In this document: piece by piece, positions 16,332 through 25,032 of the stretch | Layout of the letters: each line of letters starts with the position of its first letter | Position numbering within the stretch: position 1 is the stretch's first letter | From: Gilvimarinus gilvus | GTDB lineage: Bacteria > Pseudomonadota > Gammaproteobacteria > Pseudomonadales > Cellvibrionaceae | Direction: 5' to 3' | Length of the DNA stretch: 64,000 nt | NCBI RefSeq assembly: GCF_030518155.1 | Contig: NZ_JAULRU010000731.1 | Span: 1-64,000, forward strand | Notes under the pieces: generated by a model | Databases searched by the model: none | Seen by the model: only the letters and a program-made list of their open reading frames with translations | Told to the model about the DNA's origin: nothing | Translations under genes and position numbers: made by a program

Positions 16332-17880
16332 TTGGGTAAAGCTCCCAGCGTTGATCCCGGATAAGTTGAATCGTCTGACGCAAGACGCCTTCGAGCGCCC
16401 GATCTTCATCGACAATGTCAAAGTACTCGCGCACTTCGGCATACATGCTTTCCAGTGTCGGTGTTATGGCGCTGTGGTCAAAATCGCTCTGTTGTTTGCG
16501 CAAATAAAAGGCCTGAGTAGCCGTCAATAACCCTGCCGCCACCACTTGCTCGGTCAGCTCCAGTACCCGCTCACAATCGCGCGCAGCAATGGTGCCCATA
16601 CTGACCTTGTCCTGATTGTGGCACTCGGTTGAGCGAGAAAACACGCTGGCCGGCATGGTGTGCTTGAGTGCCTCTGCGGTCCAGGCCGATGTTCCTATTT
16701 GTACGGCCTTAAAGCCGTGATTGATCATTGCCCGGTCCGGAGTCGCCCCGGAAAGGTTCGATGGCAGGCCATTATTGAACTTTACGTCCATAAGTAACGC
16801 CATTTGGCGATCCACCAAGTCAGCAATATTGGCAACCGCCACTTTCAGCGAATCCATTGCAAACGCAATGTGACCACCGTAGAAGTGGCCACCGTGTAAA
16901 ACGTGCTCACCTTCGCCATCGATAATCGGGTTGTCGTTGGCACTGTTGAGCTCGGTTTCAATAAACTGGCGAAACCAGGGCAGCGAGTCTTGCAACACGC
17001 CGATAATATGTGGCGCGCAGCGCACCGAGTAGCGGTCTTGCAAACGATCGGAGTTGCGGGCCACTTCGGCCGCCTGTAGGTCGTCGTGAATCCAACGGGC
17101 GATTTGCCCCTGGCCCGGATGCGGCTTTACCGAAAACAATTTGCCATCGAAATGGTTGGTGTTGCCTTTGAGCGCAACACTGACCATAGCGGTGAGGCGG
17201 GTTGCCAACTTGGCCAGGTACTGCGCACGGTCAAACGTCAAACAGGCGATGGCTGTCATAACCGCCGTGCCATTCATAATCGCCAAGCCCTCTTTCGGGC
17301 GCAACTGCAGTGGTGCTAAACCTTGCGCCTGTAAAACCTCGGCGGCGCTTTTGCGCTCACCTTTAAAGTACACATCGCGCTCACCCACCAATGAGGCCGC
17401 CACGTATGAGAGCGGCGTTAAATCACCGCTGGCGCCAACGGAGCCTTCCTCCGGCACCACCGGTACGATGTCGCGTTCAATGTAACTTGCCAGGCGATCG
17501 AGTAATTCCATGCGCACGCCAGAGTACCCGCGCGACAATGACGCCAGACGCGAGGCGAGAATGGCGCGACCATGGGCGCGGTCAAACTCCCGGCCCAATC
17601 CGCAGCCGTGAAAACGCGTGAGGTGCAGGGGCAACTCCTCGACCAGATGCGGCGGAATCGATACGGTACAAGAGTCGCCGTAACCGGTGGTGACTCCGTA
17701 AATAACCCCCTCTTCTTGCCACAGGTCTTTGACAAATTGAGCGCTGGCCTCAATGCGCTGGCGCGATGCCGCATCGTCGGTAACGCGAGCGCTTGCGCCT
17801 CGCGAAATGGCAACAATATCTTCAATTGTGACCGGCTTACAGCCGAACTCAATGGTGTTTCGCGATGTGTTAACGGTCAT
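16324..17880 (-). CDS. Aromatic amino acid ammonia-lyase (HAL/PAL/TAL family)
   Basis: A 518-residue MIO-dependent lyase. Catalytic Tyr61 is in YGVTTGYG, and Ala150-Ser151-Gly152 form the MIO cofactor in GSVGASGDLTP. NDNPI and the later Gln/Glu-containing motifs are also present. At the substrate-selectivity pair it has Phe90-His91 (FHGCGLG), not SH (typical HAL) or HL (typical TAL), so substrate is not settled. In aryl polyene and flexirubin loci such lyases are thought to supply the cinnamate/coumarate-type aryl starter from Phe or Tyr. Confidence 0.9.
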   Translation of the reverse strand: MTVNTSRNTIEFGCKPVTIEDIVAISRGASARVTDDAASRQRIEASAQFVKDLWQEEGVIYGVTTGYGDSCTVSIPPHLVEELPLHLTRFHGCGLGREFDRAHGRAILASRLASLSRGYSGVRMELLDRLASYIERDIVPVVPEEGSVGASGDLTPLSYVAASLVGERDVYFKGERKSAAEVLQAQGLAPLQLRPKEGLAIMNGTAVMTAIACLTFDRAQYLAKLATRLTAMVSVALKGNTNHFDGKLFSVKPHPGQGQIARWIHDDLQAAEVARNSDRLQDRYSVRCAPHIIGVLQDSLPWFRQFIETELNSANDNPIIDGEGEHVLHGGHFYGGHIAFAMDSLKVAVANIADLVDRQMALLMDVKFNNGLPSNLSGATPDRAMINHGFKAVQIGTSAWTAEALKHTMPASVFSRSTECHNQDKVSMGTIAARDCERVLELTEQVVAAGLLTATQAFYLRKQQSDFDHSAITPTLESMYAEVREYFDIVDEDRALEGVLRQTIQLIRDQRWELYPND

Positions 17881-18835
17881 TGTGGCCAGTTACTCCTGCA
17901 TCTCGCTTATTAGTGTTTTGGTCATCGTTCCAGTAGTCAAAAAAATTGAACCACTGCAGCGGGTACTTACGGCACAACGCCTCTAAGTGTTGCAAATAAG
18001 CCCCTAAAATTTCCTGGCAAACGGCGTCGCGGTGACTGCGCGGCACCCGCCCGCCATCGTACAACAGTTCGAGGCTCGCTTCGTAGCCTGCGGGCGTTGT
18101 GTAACCCGCCATAAAGAACACCGGTACATCCAGCATTAAGGCCAACCAAAAAGGCCCGGTGGGAAATTGTGCCTGCGCACCGAGAAAATCCGCGCTGAAA
18201 AAGCGCTCACTGTTACCCGGGGGTAAACGATCCGCCAGCAAAATTAAAAACTCGCCCTGATCCAGCTTTTCTTTCAGCATCATAGCGGTCGCCGGGGTCA
18301 CTTCTGTGACCTGAATCAAACGCACCTCTGCTTTATCGCTGGCGCTGCGCAACAGTTCGTTAAAATTTTCGGTATTGGCGGTGTGCAATATTACGTTTAG
18401 CTTGAGTGAGCCGTCGTTTTCCACCACGGCCCGGCACATTTCCAGGTTGCCAAAGTGCGCCCCCAGCAGTACCCCGCCCTGCTTCTTTTTTTGCAATTCC
18501 AGCATGGTGGCGTGGCCGGGGAAGCTTACATTCGTGCGCTCAATGCGTCCCATCCAGGCGCCGAGCCGGTCCATTAAGGCGCGGGCAAATGCCATATGAT
18601 GGCGCCACACTTGCCAACGCGTAACGGGCTTATTGGTGGCTCGCTGTAAATACAACGCCGAGTGACGGCGCGTGGCGCTGCGCGTCAGGTAAAAATAGAA
18701 CACCACAACGCACACCACCGGGTACACCAAAAAACGACCGCCGTGGCGATAAAACCAAAACAGCAAACGCATTGCCTGCAAATTGCCGCGCTCGCGAATA
18801 TCCGTCCATTCGGGACGGCCGTGACCGTCACTCAT
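17870..18835 (-). CDS. LpxL/HtrB-family acyltransferase
   Basis: A 321-residue inner-membrane protein with an N-terminal helix (about 24-50) and the HFGNLE catalytic motif (H-x4-E) of lysophospholipid/lipid A late acyltransferases. It overlaps both neighbours. In E. coli the APE locus encodes a glycosyltransferase joined to this kind of acyltransferase, and here they are adjacent separate genes. It probably attaches the polyene or a fatty acyl chain to the lipid anchor. It is not the housekeeping lipid A enzyme, judging by context. Confidence 0.85.
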   Translation of the reverse strand: MSDGHGRPEWTDIRERGNLQAMRLLFWFYRHGGRFLVYPVVCVVVFYFYLTRSATRRHSALYLQRATNKPVTRWQVWRHHMAFARALMDRLGAWMGRIERTNVSFPGHATMLELQKKKQGGVLLGAHFGNLEMCRAVVENDGSLKLNVILHTANTENFNELLRSASDKAEVRLIQVTEVTPATAMMLKEKLDQGEFLILLADRLPPGNSERFFSADFLGAQAQFPTGPFWLALMLDVPVFFMAGYTTPAGYEASLELLYDGGRVPRSHRDAVCQEILGAYLQHLEALCRKYPLQWFNFFDYWNDDQNTNKRDAGVTGHNDR

Positions 18836-19584
18836 GACAACACCTTGCGCAGTTTACGCGCCAACAATACCGGGGAGCGCAACAACATACCGGCCACCAG
18901 TTTTGTGTGCATCCAGCTGATGGCGATGTTGTCCCCCCAAATGCGAAAATTAGAAACACCTTGCTCAGGGTAAATGACTTTTGTCGGTACCGAAATGACG
19001 TCCAGCCCGCGCCAATATAAGCGCACCAATATTTCGGTATCAAAGTCCATTCGCTCGCCTATTTTGACATCGCGCGCCAATGCAATAACCGGCGCCAATG
19101 GGTAAACCCGAAAACCACACATGGAATCTTTTATATCCAGCGACAAGGTTTCTACCCACACCCAAAAATGCGTAATGTAACGGCTGTATAAGCGATGCTT
19201 AGGGACCGAGGCATCATACTGGGGAATACCCGCGACAACCGCCTCAGGTTGTGTCTGCGCGCGCGCAATAAAAACGGCGACATCTTCAACGCAATGCTGC
19301 CCGTCGGCGTCTATTTGCACCGCGTGGCTATAGCCTAAATTATAAGCATGGTGCATACCGAGCAGCACCGCCGAGCCTTTGCCACCGTTGGGGTATTGCT
19401 CTATCAGCTCACTGGCAGTCTCCACACTGAGGGCTTTTAACTGATCACTGGCCGCATCATCCCCACCATCGTTAACCAAGATACAGGCAATGCCCTGAGC
19501 GCGAAGATGGCGCAAGGCAGGCCCAACCAAGTGCGCGTGGTTGTACACGGGAATAACAACACAAGCGCTGAACGTGGGGCTCAC
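18832..19584 (-). CDS. Family 2 glycosyltransferase
   Basis: About 250 residues. CVVIPVYNHAHLV is at the N-terminus, and QIDADGQH carries the metal-binding DxD-like motif. I place the start at GTG 19584, which overlaps the dehydratase stop as GTGA and follows GAGGAG. The longer TTG-started frame lies inside the dehydratase. It probably adds a sugar to the polyene lipid anchor, working with the adjacent LpxL-like acyltransferase. Confidence 0.87.
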   Translation of the reverse strand: MSPTFSACVVIPVYNHAHLVGPALRHLRAQGIACILVNDGGDDAASDQLKALSVETASELIEQYPNGGKGSAVLLGMHHAYNLGYSHAVQIDADGQHCVEDVAVFIARAQTQPEAVVAGIPQYDASVPKHRLYSRYITHFWVWVETLSLDIKDSMCGFRVYPLAPVIALARDVKIGERMDFDTEILVRLYWRGLDVISVPTKVIYPEQGVSNFRIWGDNIAISWMHTKLVAGMLLRSPVLLARKLRKVLS

Positions 19585-19934
19585 GCCGGCAACTCCTCGA
19601 CGCGCAGCGCGCCGCGCGAGCAATCACCCAAGCCATTGCGGTAGTGAAACTTTACCATCTGCTTTTGCGGCAGGTATTGTAAGGTCAGGTGCAGGGTTAT
19701 GGGCGGCCGCACCAACTGCTGAAATTTATTGGACTGTAAGGCCTGAAATTGAAACTTGCGTGCAAAGTAGTGTTCTGCCAAGTGCAGCGCCCAACCTATT
19801 TGCACCACGCCGGCGAGCACCGGCAGGCCGTCGAAGTGGCCGACAAAGCAGGGAAAATCGTCAGTCAGTGGCAGTGACAACTCAACTTTGTTGTCACTGC
19901 GCTCAAGCACGCGCGCGGCGGGAGGCTGCAACAT
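19581..19934 (-). CDS. apeI: ApeI-type 3-hydroxyacyl-ACP dehydratase
   Basis: A 117-residue hotdog protein. CFVGHFDGLPVLAGVVQIGW contains the catalytic His in the GHF-x-G-x-P-V-x-x-G pattern of FabA/FabZ/ApeI dehydratases. It lies 2 bp after the ligase gene and overlaps the glycosyltransferase start. In E. coli ApeI performs the dehydration during polyene extension. Confidence 0.88.
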   Translation of the reverse strand: MLQPPAARVLERSDNKVELSLPLTDDFPCFVGHFDGLPVLAGVVQIGWALHLAEHYFARKFQFQALQSNKFQQLVRPPITLHLTLQYLPQKQMVKFHYRNGLGDCSRGALRVEELPA

Positions 19935-19936
19935 AT

Positions 19937-21322
19937 TTATACTCGCGCCTCCAATAGGTTTTGAATATCCACAGCCAGTATCTTGCCCTGCGTATTGCGC
20001 GGCATAGCGTCGAGGTAGCGCCAGCGCCTGGGCAGCAAAGGCAATTCAAAATAATCCTGCAAATGTCGTTTCAGAATAATGTTCACGGGCCGTTTACCAC
20101 GTACGGCAATAGCATCGAGCCCCGCTTGGGTCAGCGCCGCCACCACGCCGACTTCGTCGCGCCGACCGCGAACTATCGCTACCCGGCTCTCCAGCACCCA
20201 CTCGTGCTCATTAAGGCGGGTTTGCATTTCATTGAGCGATAACCGCTTGCCTTCAACTTTAACCACGGTATCCGCGCGGCCCAGCAGCAAGAAGCGACCG
20301 TCGGGCTGAAGCTCTACACGGTCGCCCATCACAAATTCCGGCAATCCACCCAAATGATTGCCGCGTACGCGCAAACAGCCGTTTGGCGATTGATCGACGC
20401 TGACATTGGGCAGAGCAGTCCAGCACTCGGACTCATTTTGACGACGGTAGGCAACCCCCCCAGTTTCAGTACTGCCGAGAACCTCTATGGGCGCACGGCC
20501 TAACACTTCAGTTATGGCCAAGGCATCTGTCTTGGCCAATAGGCCACCGGAAGAAAAAACGCTGGAAAATGCTCCAGCCTGCGCACAGAAGGGTTCAGAC
20601 TGCGGCAATCGGGAAAGGTGCGTCGGGCTTGACACCAACACAACCGGCGCCAGCTTTTCAGCTTGCTCGGCCAAGACCTCCGGGTAGTGACAGGCTGTTA
20701 TCGCGAAAGGTGCCCGTCGCACCAACGGCCACAAGAGCACATGCAACAAGCCGTAAATATGCTGATGCGACACGGTCGCCAGTACCGGATGCTGTTGCAC
20801 CTCGCCGGCAAAAGCCTGTTCCAGCTCGACCAGTTCGCCGTGCAAATCCGCCAACGTTTTGCGTACAGGCGTCGGTTCAGACGTGGTGCCAGAGGTAAAC
20901 AAAATCATCTCCACCGAACCCACCCCGGCGGACTCGCTAAGCGCTTGTAAGGCTTCAGGTTTAGCTGTTGTTGCCAACAACCCGGCCGGGTGCCACTGCG
21001 GGCAATCCAAGGCCGGTAGCGGCTGATCGGTTATCAGTGCGGAGAAATAATCATTCATTTGACCTGCGGCCCCGGCCTGCAGGTTATGTGGCATAACGAT
21101 GCGCTTACCGGCCAGTGCCAGTGCGGCGAAAATGCAGAGGAAGTCCCAGGGGGAGCTCAGCCACAGTCCAACGCTGTGTTCGGCTTGTTGTGCAATACTT
21201 GCGTAAAAGCGCTCTACCCGCTGTTTAAAGTCGTCGGCACTGAAGACGGTGTCGCCATCGACGGCAACGATATGGTCGCCACCTTGCAGCGCAAGATACC
21301 CTATGTCCAAAGGTTCAGTCAT
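19937..21322 (-). CDS. apeH: AMP-forming aryl/acyl ligase (ApeH-like)
   Basis: A 461-residue ANL-superfamily enzyme. The P-loop LFTSGTTSEPTPVRKT is at about 141-156, GSTETGG at about 285, and a C-terminal lobe carries GKRPVNIILK and a terminal QGK lysine. It activates the aromatic starter acid as an acyl-AMP and loads it on the ACP. It lies in the ACP-membrane protein-ligase-dehydratase order known from APE clusters. The start overlaps the upstream membrane protein gene. Confidence 0.9.
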   Translation of the reverse strand: MTEPLDIGYLALQGGDHIVAVDGDTVFSADDFKQRVERFYASIAQQAEHSVGLWLSSPWDFLCIFAALALAGKRIVMPHNLQAGAAGQMNDYFSALITDQPLPALDCPQWHPAGLLATTAKPEALQALSESAGVGSVEMILFTSGTTSEPTPVRKTLADLHGELVELEQAFAGEVQQHPVLATVSHQHIYGLLHVLLWPLVRRAPFAITACHYPEVLAEQAEKLAPVVLVSSPTHLSRLPQSEPFCAQAGAFSSVFSSGGLLAKTDALAITEVLGRAPIEVLGSTETGGVAYRRQNESECWTALPNVSVDQSPNGCLRVRGNHLGGLPEFVMGDRVELQPDGRFLLLGRADTVVKVEGKRLSLNEMQTRLNEHEWVLESRVAIVRGRRDEVGVVAALTQAGLDAIAVRGKRPVNIILKRHLQDYFELPLLPRRWRYLDAMPRNTQGKILAVDIQNLLEARV

Positions 21323-21876
21323 AACGCGTGTTTTTTATGAAATATTAAATGCCGGTAGGCGAACTCACCGCCAAACAGCAGTCCCATCAGTAGATAGGCA
21401 ATAACCCCGTTGTACAGTGCCCAGACCTCTCGGCTGGCGAACAAGGCCGTCACCGCGGCCAGTGCGGCATTGACAAGAAAAAAACCCACCCAAATACGCG
21501 TCACCCAAGTGGTGTAGGTCAATACAATATCGGGTAGACCTTCGGGATAATCCAGTGCGGCAACTCGGGCAGGCAATGTCGGCGGGTGTACAAGGCTGTA
21601 CATAAAGAAGCCCGCCATGGCCACATTAATGGCTGTCGGTAACAACTTTAGTAAGGTTTCATCGTTGCTCCACCACAAGACGGCGGCGGCGCTAGTCAGA
21701 GCGGTCACAATCAACAGCCGCTGCCACCAATGCTTTACCTTGCAAGCAAACCGCAGCAAGTAAACCGTAGCAATCGCCAAACCGAGGACTCTCGGTTCTA
21801 GCCATTGCATACCTACGTACACCAGCAATGGATACAGCAATAGCACGATCATGGCTACCACTGTGAGAACGCGCAT
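21319..21876 (-). CDS. COG4648-type membrane protein of APE loci
   Basis: A 185-residue protein with five to six hydrophobic segments spread over its full length. It has the length, topology and position (between the second ACP and the ligase) of the conserved membrane protein found in aryl polyene clusters. No enzymatic motif is visible and its role is unknown. It shares 1 bp with the ACP gene and 4 bp with the ligase gene, so it is firmly in the operon. Confidence 0.75.
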   Translation of the reverse strand: MRVLTVVAMIVLLLYPLLVYVGMQWLEPRVLGLAIATVYLLRFACKVKHWWQRLLIVTALTSAAAVLWWSNDETLLKLLPTAINVAMAGFFMYSLVHPPTLPARVAALDYPEGLPDIVLTYTTWVTRIWVGFFLVNAALAAVTALFASREVWALYNGVIAYLLMGLLFGGEFAYRHLIFHKKHAL

Positions 21877-22124
21877 CAGCCTTTACTCAGTAACTCGTCA
21901 ACCACATCGACGGCGTCGCCGATCGTGCGCACGCCTTTAAACTGTTCCGGCTTGAGTTGCTTGCCCGTTACACTGTGAATTTTGGCGGCCAAATCAATAG
22001 CGTCGATGCTATCAAAATCCAAATCTTGATAGAGATCGGCGTCCAGCGAAATATCGTCCTCATCAATCATAAAGGATTGAATTAGGACCGATTTGAGTTG
22101 GTTGTAAATTTCTTCTTTAGTCAT
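21876..22124 (-). CDS. apeF: Acyl carrier protein (ApeF-like)
   Basis: An 82-residue ACP. Ser in DLDFDSIDAIDLA is the 4'-phosphopantetheine site. The acidic four-helix composition and length are standard. It is the second of two adjacent ACPs, 23 bp after the first. In the E. coli system the two ACPs have different roles, ApeE carrying the growing chain and ApeF the starter or other intermediates, but which is which here is uncertain. Confidence 0.92.
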   Translation of the reverse strand: MTKEEIYNQLKSVLIQSFMIDEDDISLDADLYQDLDFDSIDAIDLAAKIHSVTGKQLKPEQFKGVRTIGDAVDVVDELLSKG

Positions 22125-22147
22125 GGAACTGTCTATTGCCCGGTGCG

Positions 22148-22408
22148 TTACTGTGCCTGTTGTGCCAATACAAAATCTCGCAAACTGGCAACGCTGCGAA
22201 AGTGATCTTTATTTTGCTCGGAGTTCGCGTCAATTTTAACATTAAAGCGTTTTTGTAATGCCAGACCAATCTCCAGGGCATCGATAGAATCCAAGCCCAA
22301 TCCGTCGCCAAACAACGGCGCTTCGGTTTCAATATCCTCGACACTCAGGTCTTCGAGCTCCAACTCCTCGATTATCATTGTTTTAATATCGTTATCAATA
22401 TCGGTCAT
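22148..22408 (-). CDS. apeE: Acyl carrier protein (ApeE-like)
   Basis: About 86 residues from MTDIDNDIKT. The attachment Ser lies in GLGLDSIDALEIG. The start at 22408 overlaps the acyltransferase stop by 14 bp, and an earlier in-frame ATG at 22429 is less likely. It is the carrier for polyene intermediates and would need the Sfp-type transferase at 36699-37397 or a host enzyme for activation. Confidence 0.92.
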   Translation of the reverse strand: MTDIDNDIKTMIIEELELEDLSVEDIETEAPLFGDGLGLDSIDALEIGLALQKRFNVKIDANSEQNKDHFRSVASLRDFVLAQQAQ

Positions 22409-23246
22409 AGCGTTGTAAGCCTTCCTCAAAATACTGTTCCAGATAGCCGGTCAACAGCCGGGCCGCCCTGGGCTTATCATCAAAATCATCCACAATGTCA
22501 CGTGGCTCTAGTACCTCGTGCAAATACACATCGATATAGGCTCTGCTGGGCGGAACCTGGTACCATTTTTCGCCTTTGACCAAAGTCAGCGGCTTGCAAG
22601 TAATAAACGCTGTCAGCAGTGGTGCCCCGGTGCGAACGGCAACGTTGGCAAACCCGCGCTTGAACGCCAATGACTGCCCCGCCGTGGTACGCGACCCCTC
22701 GGGAAAGATCAATACCGCCTGCCCGTCCGCCAGAGAGCTGCGACAACCTTGCAGCAATTTGTCCGCATTCTCATTGCTGATAAAACCCGCCGAACGCATC
22801 ACCCCGCGGGTGAAACGACTGCGCCACAGTTCGCCTTTCACCACACAGTTTGCACCGGGCAGAGCGGCAAATAGAATTACCACATCGATCAGTGTTGGGT
22901 GATTGGCAATAACTATGCACCCAGGGGCTTTCTGTAAAAGGGCGCTATTATGCAACGTCACACGGATTAGTCCCAGCACTTCCATCATCTTGACGAAGCC
23001 TGCAAAGCTTTTTTGCTGCAGGCGGCGAATTTTACGGGTTTTTTCCGGCGAATTGGCGCAAAAAAGATGGTAAAGCGGAAACACAAACAAGGTTTGCGCG
23101 AGCGCCGCACCAGAAAAGCTAGCAAAACAAAAGCCGGTGGCGCAAATTCGCCAGGATCGATCCAGCCACTTAACCATGAGCGGCCACGCGCGCCCAACAC
23201 CATTGATGACTAGCGCTGGCATGGGTAAATCGCGCCTTGTGGCCAA
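22395..23246 (-). CDS. PlsC-like 1-acylglycerol-3-phosphate acyltransferase family
   Basis: A 283-residue protein. NHPTLIDV (H-x4-D) at about 134 and FPEGSRT at about 201 are the catalytic and glycerol-phosphate-binding motifs of lysophospholipid acyltransferases. A hydrophobic N-terminal segment suggests membrane attachment. It overlaps the chain-length-factor gene by 77 bp. The start may be later, as MPALVING and MVKWLDRSW are alternatives. It probably transfers an acyl or polyenoyl chain to the lipid anchor. Confidence 0.85.
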   Translation of the reverse strand: MATRRDLPMPALVINGVGRAWPLMVKWLDRSWRICATGFCFASFSGAALAQTLFVFPLYHLFCANSPEKTRKIRRLQQKSFAGFVKMMEVLGLIRVTLHNSALLQKAPGCIVIANHPTLIDVVILFAALPGANCVVKGELWRSRFTRGVMRSAGFISNENADKLLQGCRSSLADGQAVLIFPEGSRTTAGQSLAFKRGFANVAVRTGAPLLTAFITCKPLTLVKGEKWYQVPPSRAYIDVYLHEVLEPRDIVDDFDDKPRAARLLTGYLEQYFEEGLQRYDRY

Positions 23247-23901
23247 ACCAGCCGGCGAGAAAGTTAATCATCATACTGTGGCGGGAGCGCGGCCCCTGTG
23301 CCTGTGCCATAGTCAGCTCTACCGCGTCGGCGCCCGCAGTTGGCGCCCGGTGCAGCAATATCCCAACCGCGGCGGGCATATCCAGTTCATCGCGATAAGG
23401 CTGGTAAAAATCGGCCAATGGCTCATCAGTATGCACCAGTAAAACCTGCTCGCGGCCTGTCGCCAGCCAGGAACAGGCCTCCTGCCAGGCAGCGGCCAAG
23501 GTATCCGAGCCCGCCGCCAAAGCCAGCGATGGCGTATGGATGTCTTTTAGAATGGTAAATAAACCCAGCGCTGAATTGTGTACCGACAAGCTAAACGCGT
23601 TGGGGCTTAAGGGCTCACCACTGGCAAGGTCCCGCAACAATTTAAATGTGCGTGCCGTATCGCCGTGGCGGGACGAAAAGATAACGGGCGTTTGCTCGGT
23701 CAGAGCGGGCGCCAGCGGCTCGGCGACTTCCATTGCTTGCCGGCCCCAACGCGTTAAGCGTCGACGCGTCATAGCCGGCACACCGCCTGCCGCCGGTTTG
23801 TCGTCACCCAGCGGTAGCTCATCTGCGCAAAAACCCTGCCAGTCAGCGCCGGTGCTCAGCCCTGGGGCCCAGGCGTGAAGTTGTGATACCCACACTTGCA
23901 T
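23170..23901 (-). CDS. apeC: Chain-length factor / KS-like protein (ApeC-like)
   Basis: A 243-residue protein shorter than a full ketosynthase. It has the KS-like segment LSVHNSALGLFTILKDI where an active enzyme would carry the nucleophilic Cys, so it lacks that residue and matches the beta-ketoacyl synthase-like chain-length factors of APE loci. It likely pairs with the ApeO-like KS at 9919-11112. It is the first gene of the minus-strand operon. The promoter should lie in 23902-24129. Confidence 0.82.
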   Translation of the reverse strand: MQVWVSQLHAWAPGLSTGADWQGFCADELPLGDDKPAAGGVPAMTRRRLTRWGRQAMEVAEPLAPALTEQTPVIFSSRHGDTARTFKLLRDLASGEPLSPNAFSLSVHNSALGLFTILKDIHTPSLALAAGSDTLAAAWQEACSWLATGREQVLLVHTDEPLADFYQPYRDELDMPAAVGILLHRAPTAGADAVELTMAQAQGPRSRHSMMINFLAGWFGHKARFTHASASHQWCWARVAAHG

Positions 23902-24129
23902 AGAATCTTGTGCCCTTAAGTTGAATGCTTCACGCGCTCACAGCTGCAATACCAGCCAGTCCCGGCCGCTTTTTACAGCGAGGCAGGCATTTTACACCAG
24001 AGCGGTTGCCCCTCGCACCTTAATGGCGTATTTGCCACCCCGGCAAGCTCGTCGCGATTGCTGGTTAACAGGATCGCGCCAAAAAAGGTATAGTTGCGGC
24101 TTTCACGTGACACCCACTGAGGTCATCCA
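23902..24129. promoter_or_regulatory. Divergent intergenic region between the two pigment operons
   Basis: 228 bp separate the minus-strand APE operon from the plus-strand ABC/ACP/KS operon. Both must be started from here or within the genes. I cannot point to convincing -35/-10 boxes or an operator. A shared regulator site is plausible but not shown. Confidence 0.45.
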
Positions 24130-25032
24130 TTGCTGAGCTTAGAGCGCGTTAGTTTTGCATATCGCAAACGGCAAGCCTGTATTGACGGGCTCTCACTGTC
24201 GCTGGGCGCGGGCCAAACCTTGGGCTTGCTCGGGCCCAATGGAGCGGGCAAAACCACGCTAGCGTCACTGGTTACAGGCCAACTTACCCCAACCTCGGGG
24301 CAAATTCTGTTTGCGGGGAAACCCGTCTGCTTGGGGCAGCAGGGTATTGCGCTGGTACCGCAAGAGTACGCGTTTTACGCGCGCCTCAGCGGCCGGGAAA
24401 ACCTTATGTTTTTCGCCGGCTTATTGAATTTGCCCAAAAACGAGCAGCAACTGAGAGTCAATCGAGCACTGGCCAGCACCGAGTTGGCAGCCTATGCCGA
24501 CCAAAAAGCGGGGACATTTTCGGGGGGATTGAAACGTCGGCTCAATTTTGCCATTGCCTTGCTGCAACAACCTCAGCTGATGATTCTCGATGAGCCCACA
24601 GCCAACGTCGACCCGCAATCACGAGCTTTTTTGTTAGGCACCATTGCCAAACTCAAGCAAGAGGGCGTGGCTATTATTTACACCTCACACTTGTTGTCGG
24701 AAGTAGAAGCTATCGCCGATAAGGTCGCGCTGCTGCATCGGGGCAAGATTTTACTGGCAGGCGAGCTCTCTGAGCTACTGGCCGAAGATCACCGCTACCT
24801 TTATATACAGCTCGCGCAAACAGCACCGGCCACTTGGCTGGACGCGTTAAGTATGCAGCGAGAGGCCGACAACTGGTATCGCTGCTCTATGCAAGAGCGC
24901 CGTCACAGTCCCGGTGAGATCATTAGCACTTTAGAACAAAAGGGCGCCGACATTCGGCAGATACGTCACGGTCAGCATCGCCTGGAAGAGGTGTACTTGC
25001 GCGCACTGGCCGATGCCGAGGCAAGCTTATGA
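24130..25032 (+). CDS. ABC transporter ATP-binding protein
   Basis: A 300-residue ATPase. Walker A is GPNGAGKTT, the signature FSGGLKRRLN, and Walker B LMILDEPTANVDP, followed by a C-terminal extension. The start is TTG at 24130 (MLSLERVSF), with GAGG about 9 bp upstream and an in-frame stop just before, so no ATG start is available. It couples to the ABC-2 permease that overlaps its 3' end. Location at the head of the second pigment operon suggests export of the pigment or a lipid precursor. Confidence 0.9.
   Translation: MLSLERVSFAYRKRQACIDGLSLSLGAGQTLGLLGPNGAGKTTLASLVTGQLTPTSGQILFAGKPVCLGQQGIALVPQEYAFYARLSGRENLMFFAGLLNLPKNEQQLRVNRALASTELAAYADQKAGTFSGGLKRRLNFAIALLQQPQLMILDEPTANVDPQSRAFLLGTIAKLKQEGVAIIYTSHLLSEVEAIADKVALLHRGKILLAGELSELLAEDHRYLYIQLAQTAPATWLDALSMQREADNWYRCSMQERRHSPGEIISTLEQKGADIRQIRHGQHRLEEVYLRALADAEASL

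Noticed and set aside
6289-23878. Many opposite-strand open frames across the APE operon
   Set aside because: They mirror high-GC codon use of real genes and lack starts, domains or coherent spacing.
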